Shown here in pieces: positions 1-10,571 of a stretch of 53,873 bases of DNA. The position numbers were made by a program, and so were the translations under genes. Below the pieces are notes generated by a model. It made no database searches. It had not been told where the DNA came from and worked only from the letters and a program-made list of their open reading frames with translations. Position 1 is the stretch's first letter. Each line of letters begins with the position of its first letter. Origin of the DNA: Glaciecola sp. HTCC2999 (GTDB lineage Bacteria > Pseudomonadota > Gammaproteobacteria > Enterobacterales > Alteromonadaceae); contig NZ_DS989815.1 in NCBI RefSeq assembly GCF_000155775.1, positions 1 to 53,873 on the forward strand. The letters are read 5' to 3'.

Positions 1-730
1 CGCCCAAGACCAAGGTAAGCATATTAGTTATTTTGGCCCTATTGCTAATGATTTCGAGCTACTTGAAAATCTCTTTACTCAATATGCCAACGATGGCTCT
101 GGGCAATACCGTCAGTATTTACATACTTTTGATGAAGCCGTTCCTTTTAATCAAATGCCTGGTACATTTACACCATGGCAAGACCTACCAACAAATACTG
201 ATTTATTGTTTTATGAAGGGTTACATGGAGGGATCGCGACGGAAGATCACAACGTCGCTAAGCATGTCGATTTACTCGTGGGCATGGTACCGATAGTTAA
301 TTTAGAGTGGATTCAAAAAATTGTGCGTGACACCACTGATCGAGGCCATAGCCGCGAAGCGGTAATGAGTAGCATTGTTAGATCATTGGATGATTACTTC
401 CAATATATCACCCCACAATTTTCACAAACACATGTTAACTTCCAACGCGTACCAACGGTCGATACCTCTAATCCCTTTAGTGCTAGAGAGATCCCAAGCC
501 AAGATGAAAGCTTTGTCGTTGTGCGTTTCCGCCAAGAAATGACCAATGTTGACTACCCTTACCTCCTTAAAATGATTGATGGTTCGTTTATGTCGCGCAT
601 GAACACTATCGTCGTTCCGGGTGGCAAAATGGGATTAGCAATGGAATTGATATTAACCCCATTAATTGAAGACATTTTAGAAGCTAAACGTCGTTCAAGA
701 ATCCAAATGGATTGGGTCCAAGATCAATAA
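1..730 (+). CDS. prkB: Phosphoribulokinase-family protein, 5' truncated
   Basis: The open frame runs in from the window edge (codons start at base 2) and ends at TAA 728-730, leaving 242 residues of what is normally a protein of about 290. The C-terminal part carries stretches typical of the gammaproteobacterial PrkB family: GMVPIVNLEWIQKI, the RVPTVDTSNPF segment and DESFVVVRFR. The N-terminal P-loop lies outside the window. The family resembles Calvin-cycle phosphoribulokinase (ATP-dependent phosphorylation of ribulose 5-phosphate). In heterotrophic gammaproteobacteria without Rubisco its physiological role is unsettled. It lies upstream of ompR in the same direction but is separated by 124 bp with a promoter-like sequence, so ompR is probably transcribed on its own. 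Confidence 0.85.
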   Translation, partial: AQDQGKHISYFGPIANDFELLENLFTQYANDGSGQYRQYLHTFDEAVPFNQMPGTFTPWQDLPTNTDLLFYEGLHGGIATEDHNVAKHVDLLVGMVPIVNLEWIQKIVRDTTDRGHSREAVMSSIVRSLDDYFQYITPQFSQTHVNFQRVPTVDTSNPFSAREIPSQDESFVVVRFRQEMTNVDYPYLLKMIDGSFMSRMNTIVVPGGKMGLAMELILTPLIEDILEAKRRSRIQMDWVQDQ

Positions 731-795
731 CATTTGAGATTATTTCTTAGACAAACTTTGTAACATCATCCAAGTATAGATTTACATAAAATCAT

Positions 796-823
796 TTGGC
801 TTTTTAATCACTTACATTATAGT
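796..823 (+). promoter_or_regulatory. Candidate sigma70 promoter of ompR-envZ
   Basis: TTGGCT at 796-801 and TATAGT at 818-823 are separated by 16 bp, about 30 bp upstream of the ompR start. This is a reading by eye. Confidence 0.4.
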
Positions 824-854
824 GTATGAATAAATGATGACGGAGTATGTGTAT

Positions 855-1580
855 ATGGGTCAGGAAACATCTAAAATTCTAGTAGTCGACGATGACATGC
901 GGTTACGTAGTTTATTGGAACGTTATCTTGTTGAACAAGGTTTCCAAGTTCGTTCTGCAGCAAACGCCGAACAAATGGACCGCTTACTCGAACGCGAAAA
1001 CTTCCATTTAATTGTCCTTGATCTAATGCTTCCAGGTGAAGATGGGTTGTCAATCTGTCGTCGTTTGCGTCAAAAGGAAAATACAATTCCTATTATTATG
1101 TTGACGGCTAAAGGAGATGAAATAGACCGTATCATAGGGCTTGAAATGGGGGCCGATGACTATCTGCCAAAACCATTCAATCCACGTGAATTACTAGCCC
1201 GAGCCAAAGCTGTTCTTAGACGAAAATCAGCCGAAGCGCCTGGAGCTCCCTCTCAAGCAGAGCAAATTGTTGAATTTGCGCACTATAAATTAAATTTAGC
1301 TACTCGCGAAATGTCAGCAGATGGTAAACCGATGACATTAACCAGCGGCGAGTTTGCAGTACTTAAATCATTAGTGACACACCCCCGTGAACCGTTATCA
1401 CGGGACAAACTAATGAATCTTGCTCGCGGTCGTGATTACGGAGCCTTAGAGCGAAGCATCGATGTTCAGGTATCACGTCTGCGTCGAATGCTAGAACAAG
1501 ATCCTACTAATCCACGTTATATTCAAACTGTCTGGGGATTAGGCTACGTCTTTGTTCCAGATGGTTCAGATGTAAGCTAG
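855..1580 (+). CDS. ompR: Two-component response regulator OmpR
   Basis: OmpR is the DNA-binding response regulator paired with EnvZ and controls outer-membrane porins and osmotic-response genes. The receiver domain has the acidic pocket (KILVVDDDMRLRSLLERYL) and the phosphoacceptor Asp near residue 56 in VLDLMLPGEDG. The winged-helix effector domain ends in the family signature IQTVWGLGYVFVPDG. The whole protein is nearly collinear with E. coli OmpR. I chose the ATG at 855 because a GGAG at 842-845 lies 9 bp upstream and the protein then starts like known OmpR. An ATG at 834 would add seven unlikely residues. envZ follows after 12 bp, so the two form an operon. Confidence 0.97.
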   Translation: MGQETSKILVVDDDMRLRSLLERYLVEQGFQVRSAANAEQMDRLLERENFHLIVLDLMLPGEDGLSICRRLRQKENTIPIIMLTAKGDEIDRIIGLEMGADDYLPKPFNPRELLARAKAVLRRKSAEAPGAPSQAEQIVEFAHYKLNLATREMSADGKPMTLTSGEFAVLKSLVTHPREPLSRDKLMNLARGRDYGALERSIDVQVSRLRRMLEQDPTNPRYIQTVWGLGYVFVPDGSDVS

Positions 1581-1592
1581 TACTAGCAAACT

Positions 1593-2894
1593 ATGAGATT
1601 ATTTCCGCAAAGTGCCTTTGGCCAAACGGTATTATTGGTAGGTGTACTGCTATTAATAAACCAAGTGGTATCTTATTTATCGGTGACTTATTATTTTATT
1701 CAGCCTAGTTATCAACAAATTAATTCCTTAGTCGCCACCCAAGTTGACACCATTTTTGACCAAGATATCGTAACAGTCCCCAAACGCCGAGCACGCTTTA
1801 CGCAGCGAACTGGCATTGAATTTTACAGTAATAGTGAAGCTGTTTTAAAAGGATTAAATAACGCGACCTACTACCGGTTTATGTCCAATCAAATTGCAGA
1901 AGAACTTGGTGGAAAGACAGACGTTCGTTTGAGCACTCACATACCTTATCGCATTTGGATAAATCCACCCCAAAATCCTGAAATATGGATCGTTATACCT
2001 ATGCCCGGAGTAGGTGAAACTAACTTTTCACCTTTAACCGTCATTCTGTTAGTGATCGGTATATTAAGCGTGATTGGTGGTTATATCTTTGTCCTAAGAA
2101 TGACACGACCTTTACGAGCCTTACAAATTGCAGCCAAAGAAGTAGGACAAGGTGAGTTCCCTGAACCCATCGAACCCTCTGGCGCGAGTGAGATGAAAGC
2201 AGTGACGCAAGCATTTAATCAAATGTCTAGTAGTATCAAGCGCTTAGAGCAAGATAGAAATCTTATGACAGCGGGTATATCGCATGATTTACGCACTCCA
2301 CTCACCCGTATACGCTTAGCAACTGAAATGATTGATGAGCAGCATGAATGGGTCAAAGAGGGAATTGTCCAAGATATTGAAGATATGAACGATATTATCG
2401 ATCAATTTATTAATTACGCTCGACAAGATCGAGAAGAACAGCGCGAAACAGTGAATCTCAATACAATTATTGAAGAAGTTGTTCAAGCTCGACATTTTGA
2501 TGATCACCATACCATTGCACAGCGACTAAACCCTCTTCCCGAGATCAGTTTACGGCGTGTTGCTATCAAACGGGTGTTGGATAATTTAATTGAGAATGCC
2601 TTCCGCTATGGATCTGATCATTTGGAAATATATACTGGATTCTCCGCTAAGGAAAAACGCATTATTTGCCATATTCGTGATTTTGGTACAGGGATCCCTG
2701 AAGAGCAACTACCTAACTTACTCCAACCCTTTACCCAAGGGGACCGTGCTCGAGGGAGTTCAGGTTCAGGCTTAGGGCTTGCCATTATTAAACGCATAAT
2801 CGATATGCATCATGGCGAAGTAGCCTTTACAAATCACCCTGAAGGAGGACTGTTAGTGGTATTTAAATTACCACTAACCGATTCTATTACCTAA
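1593..2894 (+). CDS. envZ: Osmolarity sensor histidine kinase EnvZ
   Basis: EnvZ is the inner-membrane kinase/phosphatase for OmpR. Two membrane segments (about residues 13-35 and 148-168) flank a periplasmic domain of about 110 residues. A HAMP domain follows, then the H-box [10 protein letters not shown] with the phosphorylated His at about 231. The C-terminal ATPase domain has an N-box ([11 protein letters not shown]), a G1 box (DFGTGIP) and a G2-like [11 protein letters not shown]. At 433 residues it is slightly shorter than E. coli EnvZ (450). It sits 12 bp after ompR. The gene ends 29 bp from the convergent hslO stop and no strong terminator is visible between them. Confidence 0.96.
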   Translation: MRLFPQSAFGQTVLLVGVLLLINQVVSYLSVTYYFIQPSYQQINSLVATQVDTIFDQDIVTVPKRRARFTQRTGIEFYSNSEAVLKGLNNATYYRFMSNQIAEELGGKTDVRLSTHIPYRIWINPPQNPEIWIVIPMPGVGETNFSPLTVILLVIGILSVIGGYIFVLRMTRPLRALQIAAKEVGQGEFPEPIEPSGASEMKAVTQAFNQMSSSIKRLEQDRNLMTAGISHDLRTPLTRIRLATEMIDEQHEWVKEGIVQDIEDMNDIIDQFINYARQDREEQRETVNLNTIIEEVVQARHFDDHHTIAQRLNPLPEISLRRVAIKRVLDNLIENAFRYGSDHLEIYTGFSAKEKRIICHIRDFGTGIPEEQLPNLLQPFTQGDRARGSSGSGLGLAIIKRIIDMHHGEVAFTNHPEGGLLVVFKLPLTDSIT

Positions 2895-2923
2895 GTTTGG
2901 CTATCCATTAATACATTATTCGC

Positions 2924-3829
2924 TTATTGGGCTGTTTTACTCGCATCAGGATCAAATCCTGAATGAATCGTTTCCACATCCATAGCATCAAACACATAAT
3001 CGGTATGACAGAATTGGCAATTCATCTTGATAGCACCTTCTTCAGCAATGATACTAAGAAGTTCTTCTTTCGCTATATTTTGTAATGCGCCAATAGTGCT
3101 CTCGCGTGAACAATGACATTCAAATTTGACATCAGCAGGCGTAAATACTTCGACTTCTTCTTGGTGATATAAGCGATACATTACATCATTCGCTTCGAGT
3201 GAAAATAACTCTTCGGCTTTTAACGTATCAGTTAACGCCGCAATATGACCAAACTCGGTTGATTCAGCAACGTTTGTCGCTTCACTTGAAGTCGGTAAGA
3301 CTTGCAATAAAGTACCGCCTGCCATTGGCTTCTCGCCCTGTTGAGCAAATAAACGCACTTGTGTCATAAGCTGCTCTGATTGCAGGAAATATTCTTCAAT
3401 ACAAGCCGCTAAGCTATCTTGATCCAATCCAACAATTCCTTGATAACGCTCACCATCTTTCGGGGTGATAGTGATCACTAGATAACCTTTGCTAAATAGC
3501 GCACTAAATGACTCCGGTAATTCAGTTAACGTCTCGTCCCAACGCGCTACACCGCGAAGTTTCAAATCATGGGTACCATTGACGACAGCATACTTAACAA
3601 TGCCCTCGGATTGGATTTGCAAACCAATCTCACCTTCAAACTTTAACGTTGCATTAAGTAACGCAGTGGCTGCCATTAGCTCGCCTAATAACGTTTGAAT
3701 GACAGGAGGGTAAGCATAGGAATCCAAAATATGCTGATAAGTAGATTTTAACTGAACCAACTCTCCACGCACGTTGGCTTGGTTAAATAAAAATCGTTGG
3801 AGTTGGTCAACACTGGCAATCTCAGACAT
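2924..3829 (-). CDS. hslO: Redox-regulated chaperone Hsp33
   Basis: Hsp33 is a cytoplasmic holdase activated by oxidation and unfolding. The 301-residue protein has the N-terminal substrate-binding core (QLQRFLFNQANVRGELV at the start) and the C-terminal zinc switch. The switch comprises a CxC pair (FECHCSRE) followed about 30 residues later by a CxxC pair (NCQFCHT), the four cysteines that bind Zn when reduced. It lies 40 bp downstream of hslR on the same strand, the usual heat-shock pairing hslR-hslO. The neighbouring ompR-envZ run is convergent. Confidence 0.97.
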   Translation of the reverse strand: MSEIASVDQLQRFLFNQANVRGELVQLKSTYQHILDSYAYPPVIQTLLGELMAATALLNATLKFEGEIGLQIQSEGIVKYAVVNGTHDLKLRGVARWDETLTELPESFSALFSKGYLVITITPKDGERYQGIVGLDQDSLAACIEEYFLQSEQLMTQVRLFAQQGEKPMAGGTLLQVLPTSSEATNVAESTEFGHIAALTDTLKAEELFSLEANDVMYRLYHQEEVEVFTPADVKFECHCSRESTIGALQNIAKEELLSIIAEEGAIKMNCQFCHTDYVFDAMDVETIHSGFDPDASKTAQ

Positions 3830-3869
3830 AACAGGTTCTCTTAAATTAGTTACACCCTATATAAGGGCA

Positions 3870-4247
3870 TTATTGGTGTTTTAAATGAATTATTTGTCGG
3901 CGCTGTTTTTTATCGGGTTTGCTGTCAGGCTTTGGACTATGAAAAGCCGATAATTTTCGTGCCTCAGCATTGCGCTCACGCTTTTCAATACTCTCAAGTG
4001 TCTCTTCATACATTCCTAAAACTAAGGCTGCCGAACGTCGTTTATCGAATATTTCACGGATAACCAGTTCTTTTGTATCAAATCCCGCAGGTACTTTTAA
4101 CGTCGCGTTTAACTCTACAATTTTACTTGGCTTGGTTCGCTGTCCATTATAATGGATTTTACCTGCCTGCACAGCTTCACGTGCATTTGCACGCGTTTTA
4201 AATAACCTTGCAGCCCATAGCCATTTATCAATTCGGACATTTTCCAT
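3870..4247 (-). CDS. hslR: Ribosome-associated heat shock protein Hsp15
   Basis: Hsp15 binds 50S subunits carrying nascent chains after premature dissociation and helps recycle them. The 125-residue protein begins with an S4 RNA-binding domain (RIDKWLWAARLFKTR and the AVQAGKIHYNGQ segment) and ends in a basic tail rich in Lys and Arg, as in E. coli Hsp15 (133 residues). It is the first gene of the hslR-hslO pair. Divergent gspC starts 140 bp away. I could not see a convincing sigma32-type promoter upstream. Confidence 0.94.
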   Translation of the reverse strand: MENVRIDKWLWAARLFKTRANAREAVQAGKIHYNGQRTKPSKIVELNATLKVPAGFDTKELVIREIFDKRRSAALVLGMYEETLESIEKRERNAEARKLSAFHSPKPDSKPDKKQRRQIIHLKHQ

Positions 4248-4387
4248 TCATTACTACACTTACTGATATATTAAGTTATAAAAAATTAATGTGGACACTG
4301 TATATTTTACCCTATTCAGCGTATATTCATACATTCGGAAAGATACTATCATTTCAAAACTGCAGTTTACATTTTACAATAAGAATA

Positions 4388-5308
4388 ATGACGACACATC
4401 AACTTAATTTTCAAGCATTCTTAAACGTGCTTAACCAACCAAAAAACAAGGTATTATTGAAGACCTTGGCGTTGATGCTATTGTTCATTTATATCATATT
4501 TGCATTAGCGAATATGGTTTGGCAAATTGCTCCCTCTCCAGCATCACCGACAATTCCTCTTCAAGTAACGCAAAAACAAGGTGGCACTCCTGTTCAGACC
4601 AACAGCATTAACGATTTGATCGCGTTGAACATTTTTGGTGAAGCTGACAAAATAACTGCGCAACCGATATCAACGGTGACCGATGCGCCCGAAACTAAAC
4701 TCAATTTGGTACTCACCGGTGTTGTCGCATCTACCACTGAAGACGATGGGGCAGCGATTATCGCCAACCGCAACAAACAAAACACCTACGGTATTGGCGA
4801 CAAAATCGAAGGGACACAAGCAACCCTTAATCGGGTTTTTGCCGACCGCGTTATTATTAGTAATCGTGGAACGAAAGAAACGTTAATGCTCGATGGTATC
4901 GATTTTAGCAAAATGTCATCATCATCGAGCTCGGTAAATGACACCGTATTTTTCCCTGCCAATACCAGTATACCTAAAAGCGTAGTCAAACAAGTTGAAG
5001 GTCCCAGTGCAGATAGCATTGCGCAATTACGGGCGGCACCAGAAAAATTCATTGATTTCATCAAAGTTGCTCCTGTAAGAGAGGACGATGAACTACGAGG
5101 CTATCGCGTTAGCCCTGGCAAAGAAACAGCCTTATTTAACGATTCAGGATTAAAAGCCGGTGATATCATTACGTATATTAACGGTTTAGATTTAACGCAG
5201 CCGCGCGAAGCGGTGCAAGCCATGCAAGCCTTACGAGAAGCAGATAGCTTAGAGTTAACATTGCTACGCAACGATCAACCCATGACGTTATCACTCTCGT
5301 TACCATAA
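4388..5308 (+). CDS. gspC: Type II secretion inner-membrane protein GspC
   Basis: GspC links the inner-membrane platform to the GspD secretin and takes part in substrate recruitment. From the ATG at 4388 the protein has 306 residues: a short cytoplasmic tail, one membrane helix (about residues 24-43), the periplasmic homology region (NDLIALNIFGEA, then LNLVLTGVVAS and the INRVFADRVII-like stretch), a Ser-rich linker and a C-terminal PDZ domain (GLKAGDIITYINGLDL). The open frame extends upstream to 4208, but that extension overlaps hslR and reads as non-coding. The start at 4388 puts the membrane helix at the expected place. It is the first gene of the gspC-N operon. Confidence 0.93.
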   Translation: MTTHQLNFQAFLNVLNQPKNKVLLKTLALMLLFIYIIFALANMVWQIAPSPASPTIPLQVTQKQGGTPVQTNSINDLIALNIFGEADKITAQPISTVTDAPETKLNLVLTGVVASTTEDDGAAIIANRNKQNTYGIGDKIEGTQATLNRVFADRVIISNRGTKETLMLDGIDFSKMSSSSSSVNDTVFFPANTSIPKSVVKQVEGPSADSIAQLRAAPEKFIDFIKVAPVREDDELRGYRVSPGKETALFNDSGLKAGDIITYINGLDLTQPREAVQAMQALREADSLELTLLRNDQPMTLSLSLP

Positions 5309-5344
5309 CGATGACGTCTTTAGGTGAACACATCACAAGGTATT

Positions 5345-7432
5345 ATGTTTATGTTGTCTAATTTGGTTTCACATTGTAAAACTGTCTCTATTGCAAGCGT
5401 ACTTTCGTTTGCTATTTTTGCTGCGGTAATCCCAGTATCGACAACATCCTTTGTTGTCCAGGCAGCTCAATATTCCCCTAATTTTAAAAATACCGATATC
5501 AATGAATTCATTGCAATTGTCGGTAAAAATTTACAACGCACCATTATTGTTGATCCCAATGTCCGCGGAAAAATCTCGGTGCGTAGTTATGATTTACTCG
5601 ATGAAGAACAGTATTACCAGTTCTTTTTAAACGTACTCCAAGTCTATGACTTTGCGGTAGTTGAAATGCCTAATGGTATCCTTAAAGTGATCCGTTCCAA
5701 GGATGCCAAAAGCTCAAACCTACCAGTCGTCGAAGGTAACATCCCTAATGGCGATGAAATGATTACCCGTGTCATCCCTGTGTATAACGTTCCCGTTCGC
5801 GAGTTAACACCTTTACTGCGCCAGCTTAATGACAGTGCTGGTGGTGGTAACGTCGTCAGCCATGACGCATCAAACGTCATGATGTTGACCGGTCGTGCTG
5901 CCGTCATAAATCGTCTAGTTGAAATCATAGAACGTGTCGATAGAGCCGGTGACGAAGAAGTAGAAATCGTGAAACTTAAGTACGCATCTGCATCGGAAAT
6001 GGTACGTATCATTGAAAGTATCAATAAATCTCAAGGCAAGGCTGCACAAACTAGTGCCAAATCTGAGCCTCGCGTAGTTGCTGATGATCGAACTAATTCT
6101 GTGATAGTCAGTGGTGATGTCAAAGCACGTCAACGCTTAATTAATCTTATCACCCGCATGGATCAAGAACTTGAAACTAGCGGAAATACTCGTGTTATCT
6201 TCTTAAATTACGCCAAAGCGGATGATTTGGTCAAAGTCCTAAAAGGCGTCTCTGAGAGTATCCAAGCTGAAGAAAAAGGGACATCTAGTAATTCACGCTC
6301 AAAAAATGCAAACACTCGCGATGTCAGCATTGATGCGCATGAAGATTCAAATTCTCTCGTCATCACTGCTGAACCAGACATGATGCGTTCACTTGAGGAA
6401 GTTATTCGTCAACTCGATGTCCGCCGTGCTCAAGTACAAGTAGAAGCCATTATCGTTGAAGTCTTTGAAGGTGATGGCACCACATTAGGGGTACAACTTG
6501 TCTCTGAAGAAGGTGGTGGCACTCAGTTTACCAATGGCGTTGCCGGGGTCGGCTCTTTAGGGGTAGCTCTGCGTCAAGCAGAAGATCGTGAAGTAAACCG
6601 CTCAACTACTGCGCAAGATGGCTCTGCGGTGCAAGCGATAGATACGATTGAAGGTGATTTTACCGCATTGGCAAATATCCTTGGCGGCGCTAACGGCATG
6701 ATTGCAGGTATTATTGAAAATGGTTGGGGTGCCGTTGTCCAAGCAGTATCCACCGACACTAACTCCAATATCTTAGCAACTCCACATTTAACCACGATGG
6801 ATAATGAAGAAGCCTTTTTCATTGTGGGCCAAGAAGTCCCTATTATTACGGGTACTAGCACCGGCTCAAATAATTCGAATCCTTTCCAAACAGTCGACCG
6901 CCAAGAAGTGGGCATCAAACTTAAGGTCACGCCGCAAATCAATGAAGGAGATGCGGTACAATTATTGATCGAACAAGAAGTCTCTAGCGTGTCAGGTGCA
7001 ACTTCTGTCGATATTTCAATTAATAAACGTGAAATTAAAACCACTGTCATTGTTGATGACGGCGGTACTATCGTTCTCGGCGGCTTGATTGATGAAGATG
7101 TCCAAGAAAGTGTCTCAAAAGTCCCATTACTCGGGGACATTCCGTTTGTCGGTCACTTATTCAAAACCACGACGTCCAGTAAACGCAAACGAAACTTAAT
7201 GGTCTTTTTGCGCCCAACGATTGTGCGTGATGGCGTGACCATGAACGAAATTTCTCATCGTAAATATAACTTTATCCGAGCTGAACAGCTCAAGCGTCAA
7301 GCTGATGGAATCCCTTTAATGCCTAATTCAAAAGGGCCAAGTTTGCCAGAGTGGAACGATGCGCTCACTTTACCACCATCATTTGAAGATTATTTGATGG
7401 AAAAAGATAAGCAAACGAAAGAGAATAACTAA
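5345..7432 (+). CDS. gspD: Type II secretion outer-membrane secretin GspD
   Basis: GspD forms the outer-membrane channel of the T2SS. A signal peptide (hydrophobic core, likely cleavage after VVQA) is followed by the N0 domain ([18 protein letters not shown]), three KH-like N1-N3 repeats and the secretin domain with the signature [15 protein letters not shown], then a short C-terminal extension. No S-domain pilotin site is evident. The start is uncertain: ATGs at 5345 and 5351 lie 4 and 10 bp after an AAGG, and a GTG at 5324 is in frame but poorly spaced from any ribosome-binding site. It follows gspC after a few tens of bases and is followed by gspE after 11 bp. Confidence 0.96.
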   Translation: MFMLSNLVSHCKTVSIASVLSFAIFAAVIPVSTTSFVVQAAQYSPNFKNTDINEFIAIVGKNLQRTIIVDPNVRGKISVRSYDLLDEEQYYQFFLNVLQVYDFAVVEMPNGILKVIRSKDAKSSNLPVVEGNIPNGDEMITRVIPVYNVPVRELTPLLRQLNDSAGGGNVVSHDASNVMMLTGRAAVINRLVEIIERVDRAGDEEVEIVKLKYASASEMVRIIESINKSQGKAAQTSAKSEPRVVADDRTNSVIVSGDVKARQRLINLITRMDQELETSGNTRVIFLNYAKADDLVKVLKGVSESIQAEEKGTSSNSRSKNANTRDVSIDAHEDSNSLVITAEPDMMRSLEEVIRQLDVRRAQVQVEAIIVEVFEGDGTTLGVQLVSEEGGGTQFTNGVAGVGSLGVALRQAEDREVNRSTTAQDGSAVQAIDTIEGDFTALANILGGANGMIAGIIENGWGAVVQAVSTDTNSNILATPHLTTMDNEEAFFIVGQEVPIITGTSTGSNNSNPFQTVDRQEVGIKLKVTPQINEGDAVQLLIEQEVSSVSGATSVDISINKREIKTTVIVDDGGTIVLGGLIDEDVQESVSKVPLLGDIPFVGHLFKTTTSSKRKRNLMVFLRPTIVRDGVTMNEISHRKYNFIRAEQLKRQADGIPLMPNSKGPSLPEWNDALTLPPSFEDYLMEKDKQTKENN

Positions 7433-7443
7433 GGCGGCTGCAT

Positions 7444-8892
7444 ATGGACATTTCATTTAGCTTTGCCAAACGTCATCAGGTGTTGCTCGATCCGGTAGCT
7501 CCTACTGTTTTTTATACCGCGGATACAGACTTAACTGTATTTGCTGAAATTCGTCGTGTATTTGGGCAAGGCTTTAATTTAGAACAAGTTGCCAGCGATA
7601 AATTTGAGACTCTGCTGACCACTTTTTACCAGCGTGATTCATCTGAAGCTAAACAGCTAATGGAAGACCTAGGTAATGAAAGTGACCTATTTGCTCTTGC
7701 AGAAGATCTTCCCGATACCGAAGACTTACTCGATAGTGAAGATGATGCCCCTATCATTAAACTGATTAACGCAATGCTAGGCGAAGCGATTAAAGAGGGT
7801 GCTTCAGACATACATATCGAAACGTTTGAAAATCAGCTTGTTGTGCGCTTCAGAGTCGATGGCGTACTAAGAGAAATTTTAAAACCGAATCGTAAAATGT
7901 CTTCAATGCTTGTGTCCAGAATCAAGGTCATGGCAAAACTTGATATTGCTGAAAAACGTGTCCCACAAGATGGCCGCATTTCATTAAAAATTGCAGGCCG
8001 CGCAGTTGATGTCAGGGTGTCCACCATGCCTTCTAGTCATGGCGAGCGTGTGGTATTACGTTTATTAGATAAAAACAATGCTCGTTTAAACCTTGAAGAT
8101 TTAGGCATGACGGAAGCTAACCGTGATGTTTTCTCCGAGCTTATCCGTAAACCCCATGGCATTATACTTGTCACAGGTCCTACCGGCTCGGGTAAATCCA
8201 CCACCTTATATGCTGGGTTAACGGAGATTAACTCCAAAGACCGGAATATTTTGACCGTCGAAGATCCCATTGAATTTGATTTACAAGGCATTGGACAAAC
8301 TCAAGTTAATACACGAGTCGATATGACCTTTGCTCGCGGTTTACGCGCAATTTTACGTCAAGATCCTGATGTGGTCATGATTGGTGAGATACGTGACTTA
8401 GAAACTGCACAAATCGCCGTTCAAGCGAGTTTGACTGGTCACTTAGTCTTATCGACTTTGCACACCAATACTGCTGCCGGCGCCATTACTCGTCTTGAAG
8501 ACATGGGAATTGAGTCATTTCTTCTCTCATCAAGTTTACTCGCGGTACTATCGCAACGTTTAGTACGTACCTTATGTAACGACTGTAAACAGCCTCATGA
8601 AGCAACGACTACAGAATGTGAAGTATTAGGTATTAGCGCTCCGCGCACCATTTACTCGCCGGGTGATTGTGTATCATGTAATCACACTGGATATCGTGGT
8701 CGTACTGGTATTCATGAATTGCTTAAAGTAGATGATTCAGTGCGAGAGATCATGCATAGTGGTAAAGGCGAACAAGCTATCGAAAAGCATATCCGCGCAC
8801 ATACACCGAGTATACGTGGTGATGGTATCGATAAAGTTTTGAGCGGCGAGACTTCTTTAGAAGAAGTCCTGCGCGTGACGCGTGAGGAATAA
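7444..8892 (+). CDS. gspE: Type II secretion ATPase GspE
   Basis: GspE is the cytoplasmic hexameric ATPase that drives pseudopilus assembly. The 482-residue protein has an N-terminal GspL-binding domain, a Walker A motif (GPTGSGKST), an Asp box, a Walker B region ([12 protein letters not shown]) and a His box (STLHTNTA). It also has the GspE-specific CxxC...CxxC zinc insert (CNDC and CVSC, about 30 residues apart). The preceding AAGGCGG gives a good ribosome-binding site. gspF begins 6 bp after the stop. Confidence 0.97.
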   Translation: MDISFSFAKRHQVLLDPVAPTVFYTADTDLTVFAEIRRVFGQGFNLEQVASDKFETLLTTFYQRDSSEAKQLMEDLGNESDLFALAEDLPDTEDLLDSEDDAPIIKLINAMLGEAIKEGASDIHIETFENQLVVRFRVDGVLREILKPNRKMSSMLVSRIKVMAKLDIAEKRVPQDGRISLKIAGRAVDVRVSTMPSSHGERVVLRLLDKNNARLNLEDLGMTEANRDVFSELIRKPHGIILVTGPTGSGKSTTLYAGLTEINSKDRNILTVEDPIEFDLQGIGQTQVNTRVDMTFARGLRAILRQDPDVVMIGEIRDLETAQIAVQASLTGHLVLSTLHTNTAAGAITRLEDMGIESFLLSSSLLAVLSQRLVRTLCNDCKQPHEATTTECEVLGISAPRTIYSPGDCVSCNHTGYRGRTGIHELLKVDDSVREIMHSGKGEQAIEKHIRAHTPSIRGDGIDKVLSGETSLEEVLRVTREE

Positions 8893-8898
8893 GCGATA

Positions 8899-10125
8899 AT
8901 GGCCGCGTTTGCATTTGAAGCAGTCAATGCCAAAGGCAAGACCCAAAAAGGGGTACTTGAAGGCGATAATGCGCGTCAAATTCGCCAACAACTGCGGGAA
9001 CAAAAACTCATCCCAGTGACTGTCGAACAAGTTAAAGAACAAGCAAAGAAAAGCTCAACCTCCTTTGAATTTACTTTCTTCAAGCCACGTATCTCTGCTA
9101 GCGAACTTTCCTTACTCACGCGTCAATTAGCGACCTTAGTAGAAGCTTCATTACCAATCGAAGAAGCGTTACTTGCAGTTGCTGAACAAAGTGAAAAACC
9201 GCGCCAAAAAAACATGATGATGGCAGTACGTTCAAAAGTCGTAGAAGGGTTTGGTCTAGCCGAAGCACTCGGAGATTTTCCAAGTGTATTTGATACTTTA
9301 TTTATCGCAATGGTCGCGGCAGGTGAAAAATCGGGTCATCTAGATATCGTCTTAAACCGATTAGCAGACTACACCGAAAATCGAGAAAAAACGCGTAGCC
9401 AAGTGGTTCAAGCGATGATTTATCCTGCACTCATGATGTTTTTTGCTGTAGCGATTACCGTATTATTACTCACTGTGGTCGTCCCTAAAATCGTAACCCA
9501 ATTTCAGCACATGGGCCAAGGTTTACCCCCGATTACTCAGCTAGTTATGGATATCTCAACTTTCCTGCAAGCCTCTTGGATGTGGGTGGTGGGCTTATTA
9601 ATCCTCGGTGTGATTGTTGCGCAACGTGCACTTGCTGTACCTGCTATGCAACTGCGCTTTCACAAATGGCTCTTAGGAGTCCCTTTGTTAGGTAAAGTGA
9701 ACCGCGGTTTAAATACGGCTCGGTTTGCCCGCACACTATCGATTTTGACTGCCAGTGCGGTACCTTTATTAGAAGCAATGAAAATTGCTAGCGATGTATT
9801 ACTTAACCGTCATATCAAAGCCCAAGTCGCTGAATCAGCGGTTATGGTCAAAGAAGGCGCAAGCCTCAGGGCGGCACTAGATAAAACAAAAATGTTCCCA
9901 CCCATGATGATGCACATGATTGCATCCGGTGAACGCTCTGGTGAATTACAACAAATGTTAGCACGGGCAGCCGATAATCAAGACCGTGAATTTGAATCTT
10001 TGGTCAGCGTGTCACTCAAAGTATTTGAGCCATTGTTGATCGTTTCCATGGCCGGCATAGTGCTGTTTATTGTACTGGCTATCCTCCAACCTATAATTGC
10101 ACTTAATAGTATGGTGAATATGTAA
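8899..10125 (+). CDS. gspF: Type II secretion inner-membrane platform protein GspF
   Basis: GspF is the polytopic platform protein that couples GspE to pseudopilin extraction. The 408-residue protein shows the duplicated GspF domain: a first cytoplasmic half (LTRQLATLVEASLPIEEAL), a membrane segment near residues 170-195, a second half repeating the pattern (FARTLSILTASAVPLLEAM), and a C-terminal membrane helix. Length and layout match the family. Its stop codon overlaps the gspG start (TAATG), so the two are translationally coupled. Confidence 0.97.
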   Translation: MAAFAFEAVNAKGKTQKGVLEGDNARQIRQQLREQKLIPVTVEQVKEQAKKSSTSFEFTFFKPRISASELSLLTRQLATLVEASLPIEEALLAVAEQSEKPRQKNMMMAVRSKVVEGFGLAEALGDFPSVFDTLFIAMVAAGEKSGHLDIVLNRLADYTENREKTRSQVVQAMIYPALMMFFAVAITVLLLTVVVPKIVTQFQHMGQGLPPITQLVMDISTFLQASWMWVVGLLILGVIVAQRALAVPAMQLRFHKWLLGVPLLGKVNRGLNTARFARTLSILTASAVPLLEAMKIASDVLLNRHIKAQVAESAVMVKEGASLRAALDKTKMFPPMMMHMIASGERSGELQQMLARAADNQDREFESLVSVSLKVFEPLLIVSMAGIVLFIVLAILQPIIALNSMVNM

Positions 10126-10553
10126 TGAAAAAGTCAGCGGGTTTTACCCTTATCGAAGTAATGGTCGTATTAGTGATCATCGGGATCATGGCCTCAATGG
10201 TTGTGCCTCAGATCCTTGGCAATCAAGAAGAAGCTCAGCTCAAAAAGGCCGCTATAGATATCCAAACTTTAGAAGGTGCGATGCAAATGTATAAGCTCAA
10301 TAACAATCGCTTCCCTACTACTGAACAAGGACTAGAAGCTTTAGTCACCGAGCCTACTGTTGATCCTATTCCACGTGCATATCGCGAAGGTGGCTACATT
10401 CAACGCCTACCAACCGACCCTTGGGGTAATGATTACCAACTCATCTCTCCAGGAGAAGTCAGTGCGGTCGATATCTTTTCTAATGGTCCTGATATGGAAC
10501 CCGGTACAGATGATGACATCGGTACCTGGAACCTGAATGACTACTTAAATTAA
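10125..10553 (+). CDS. gspG: Type II secretion major pseudopilin GspG
   Basis: GspG is the main subunit of the T2SS pseudopilus. A short basic leader ends in G|FTLIEVMVVLVIIGI, the prepilin peptidase site with Glu at +5 of the mature protein. The C-terminal part (LPTDPWGNDYQL, then acidic NGPDMEPGTDDDIG) matches the calcium-binding loop typical of GspG. Length 142 residues is standard. No prepilin peptidase gene lies in the window, so processing must rely on one encoded elsewhere. Confidence 0.97.
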   Translation: MKKSAGFTLIEVMVVLVIIGIMASMVVPQILGNQEEAQLKKAAIDIQTLEGAMQMYKLNNNRFPTTEQGLEALVTEPTVDPIPRAYREGGYIQRLPTDPWGNDYQLISPGEVSAVDIFSNGPDMEPGTDDDIGTWNLNDYLN

Positions 10554-10571
10554 ACTGATTTAATTTAGCCC

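Noticed and set aside
4208..4387. Upstream extension of the gspC frame to 4208
   Set aside because: It overlaps hslR on the other strand, reads as non-coding, and would move the membrane helix 60 residues from the N-terminus. The ATG at 4388 fits the family.
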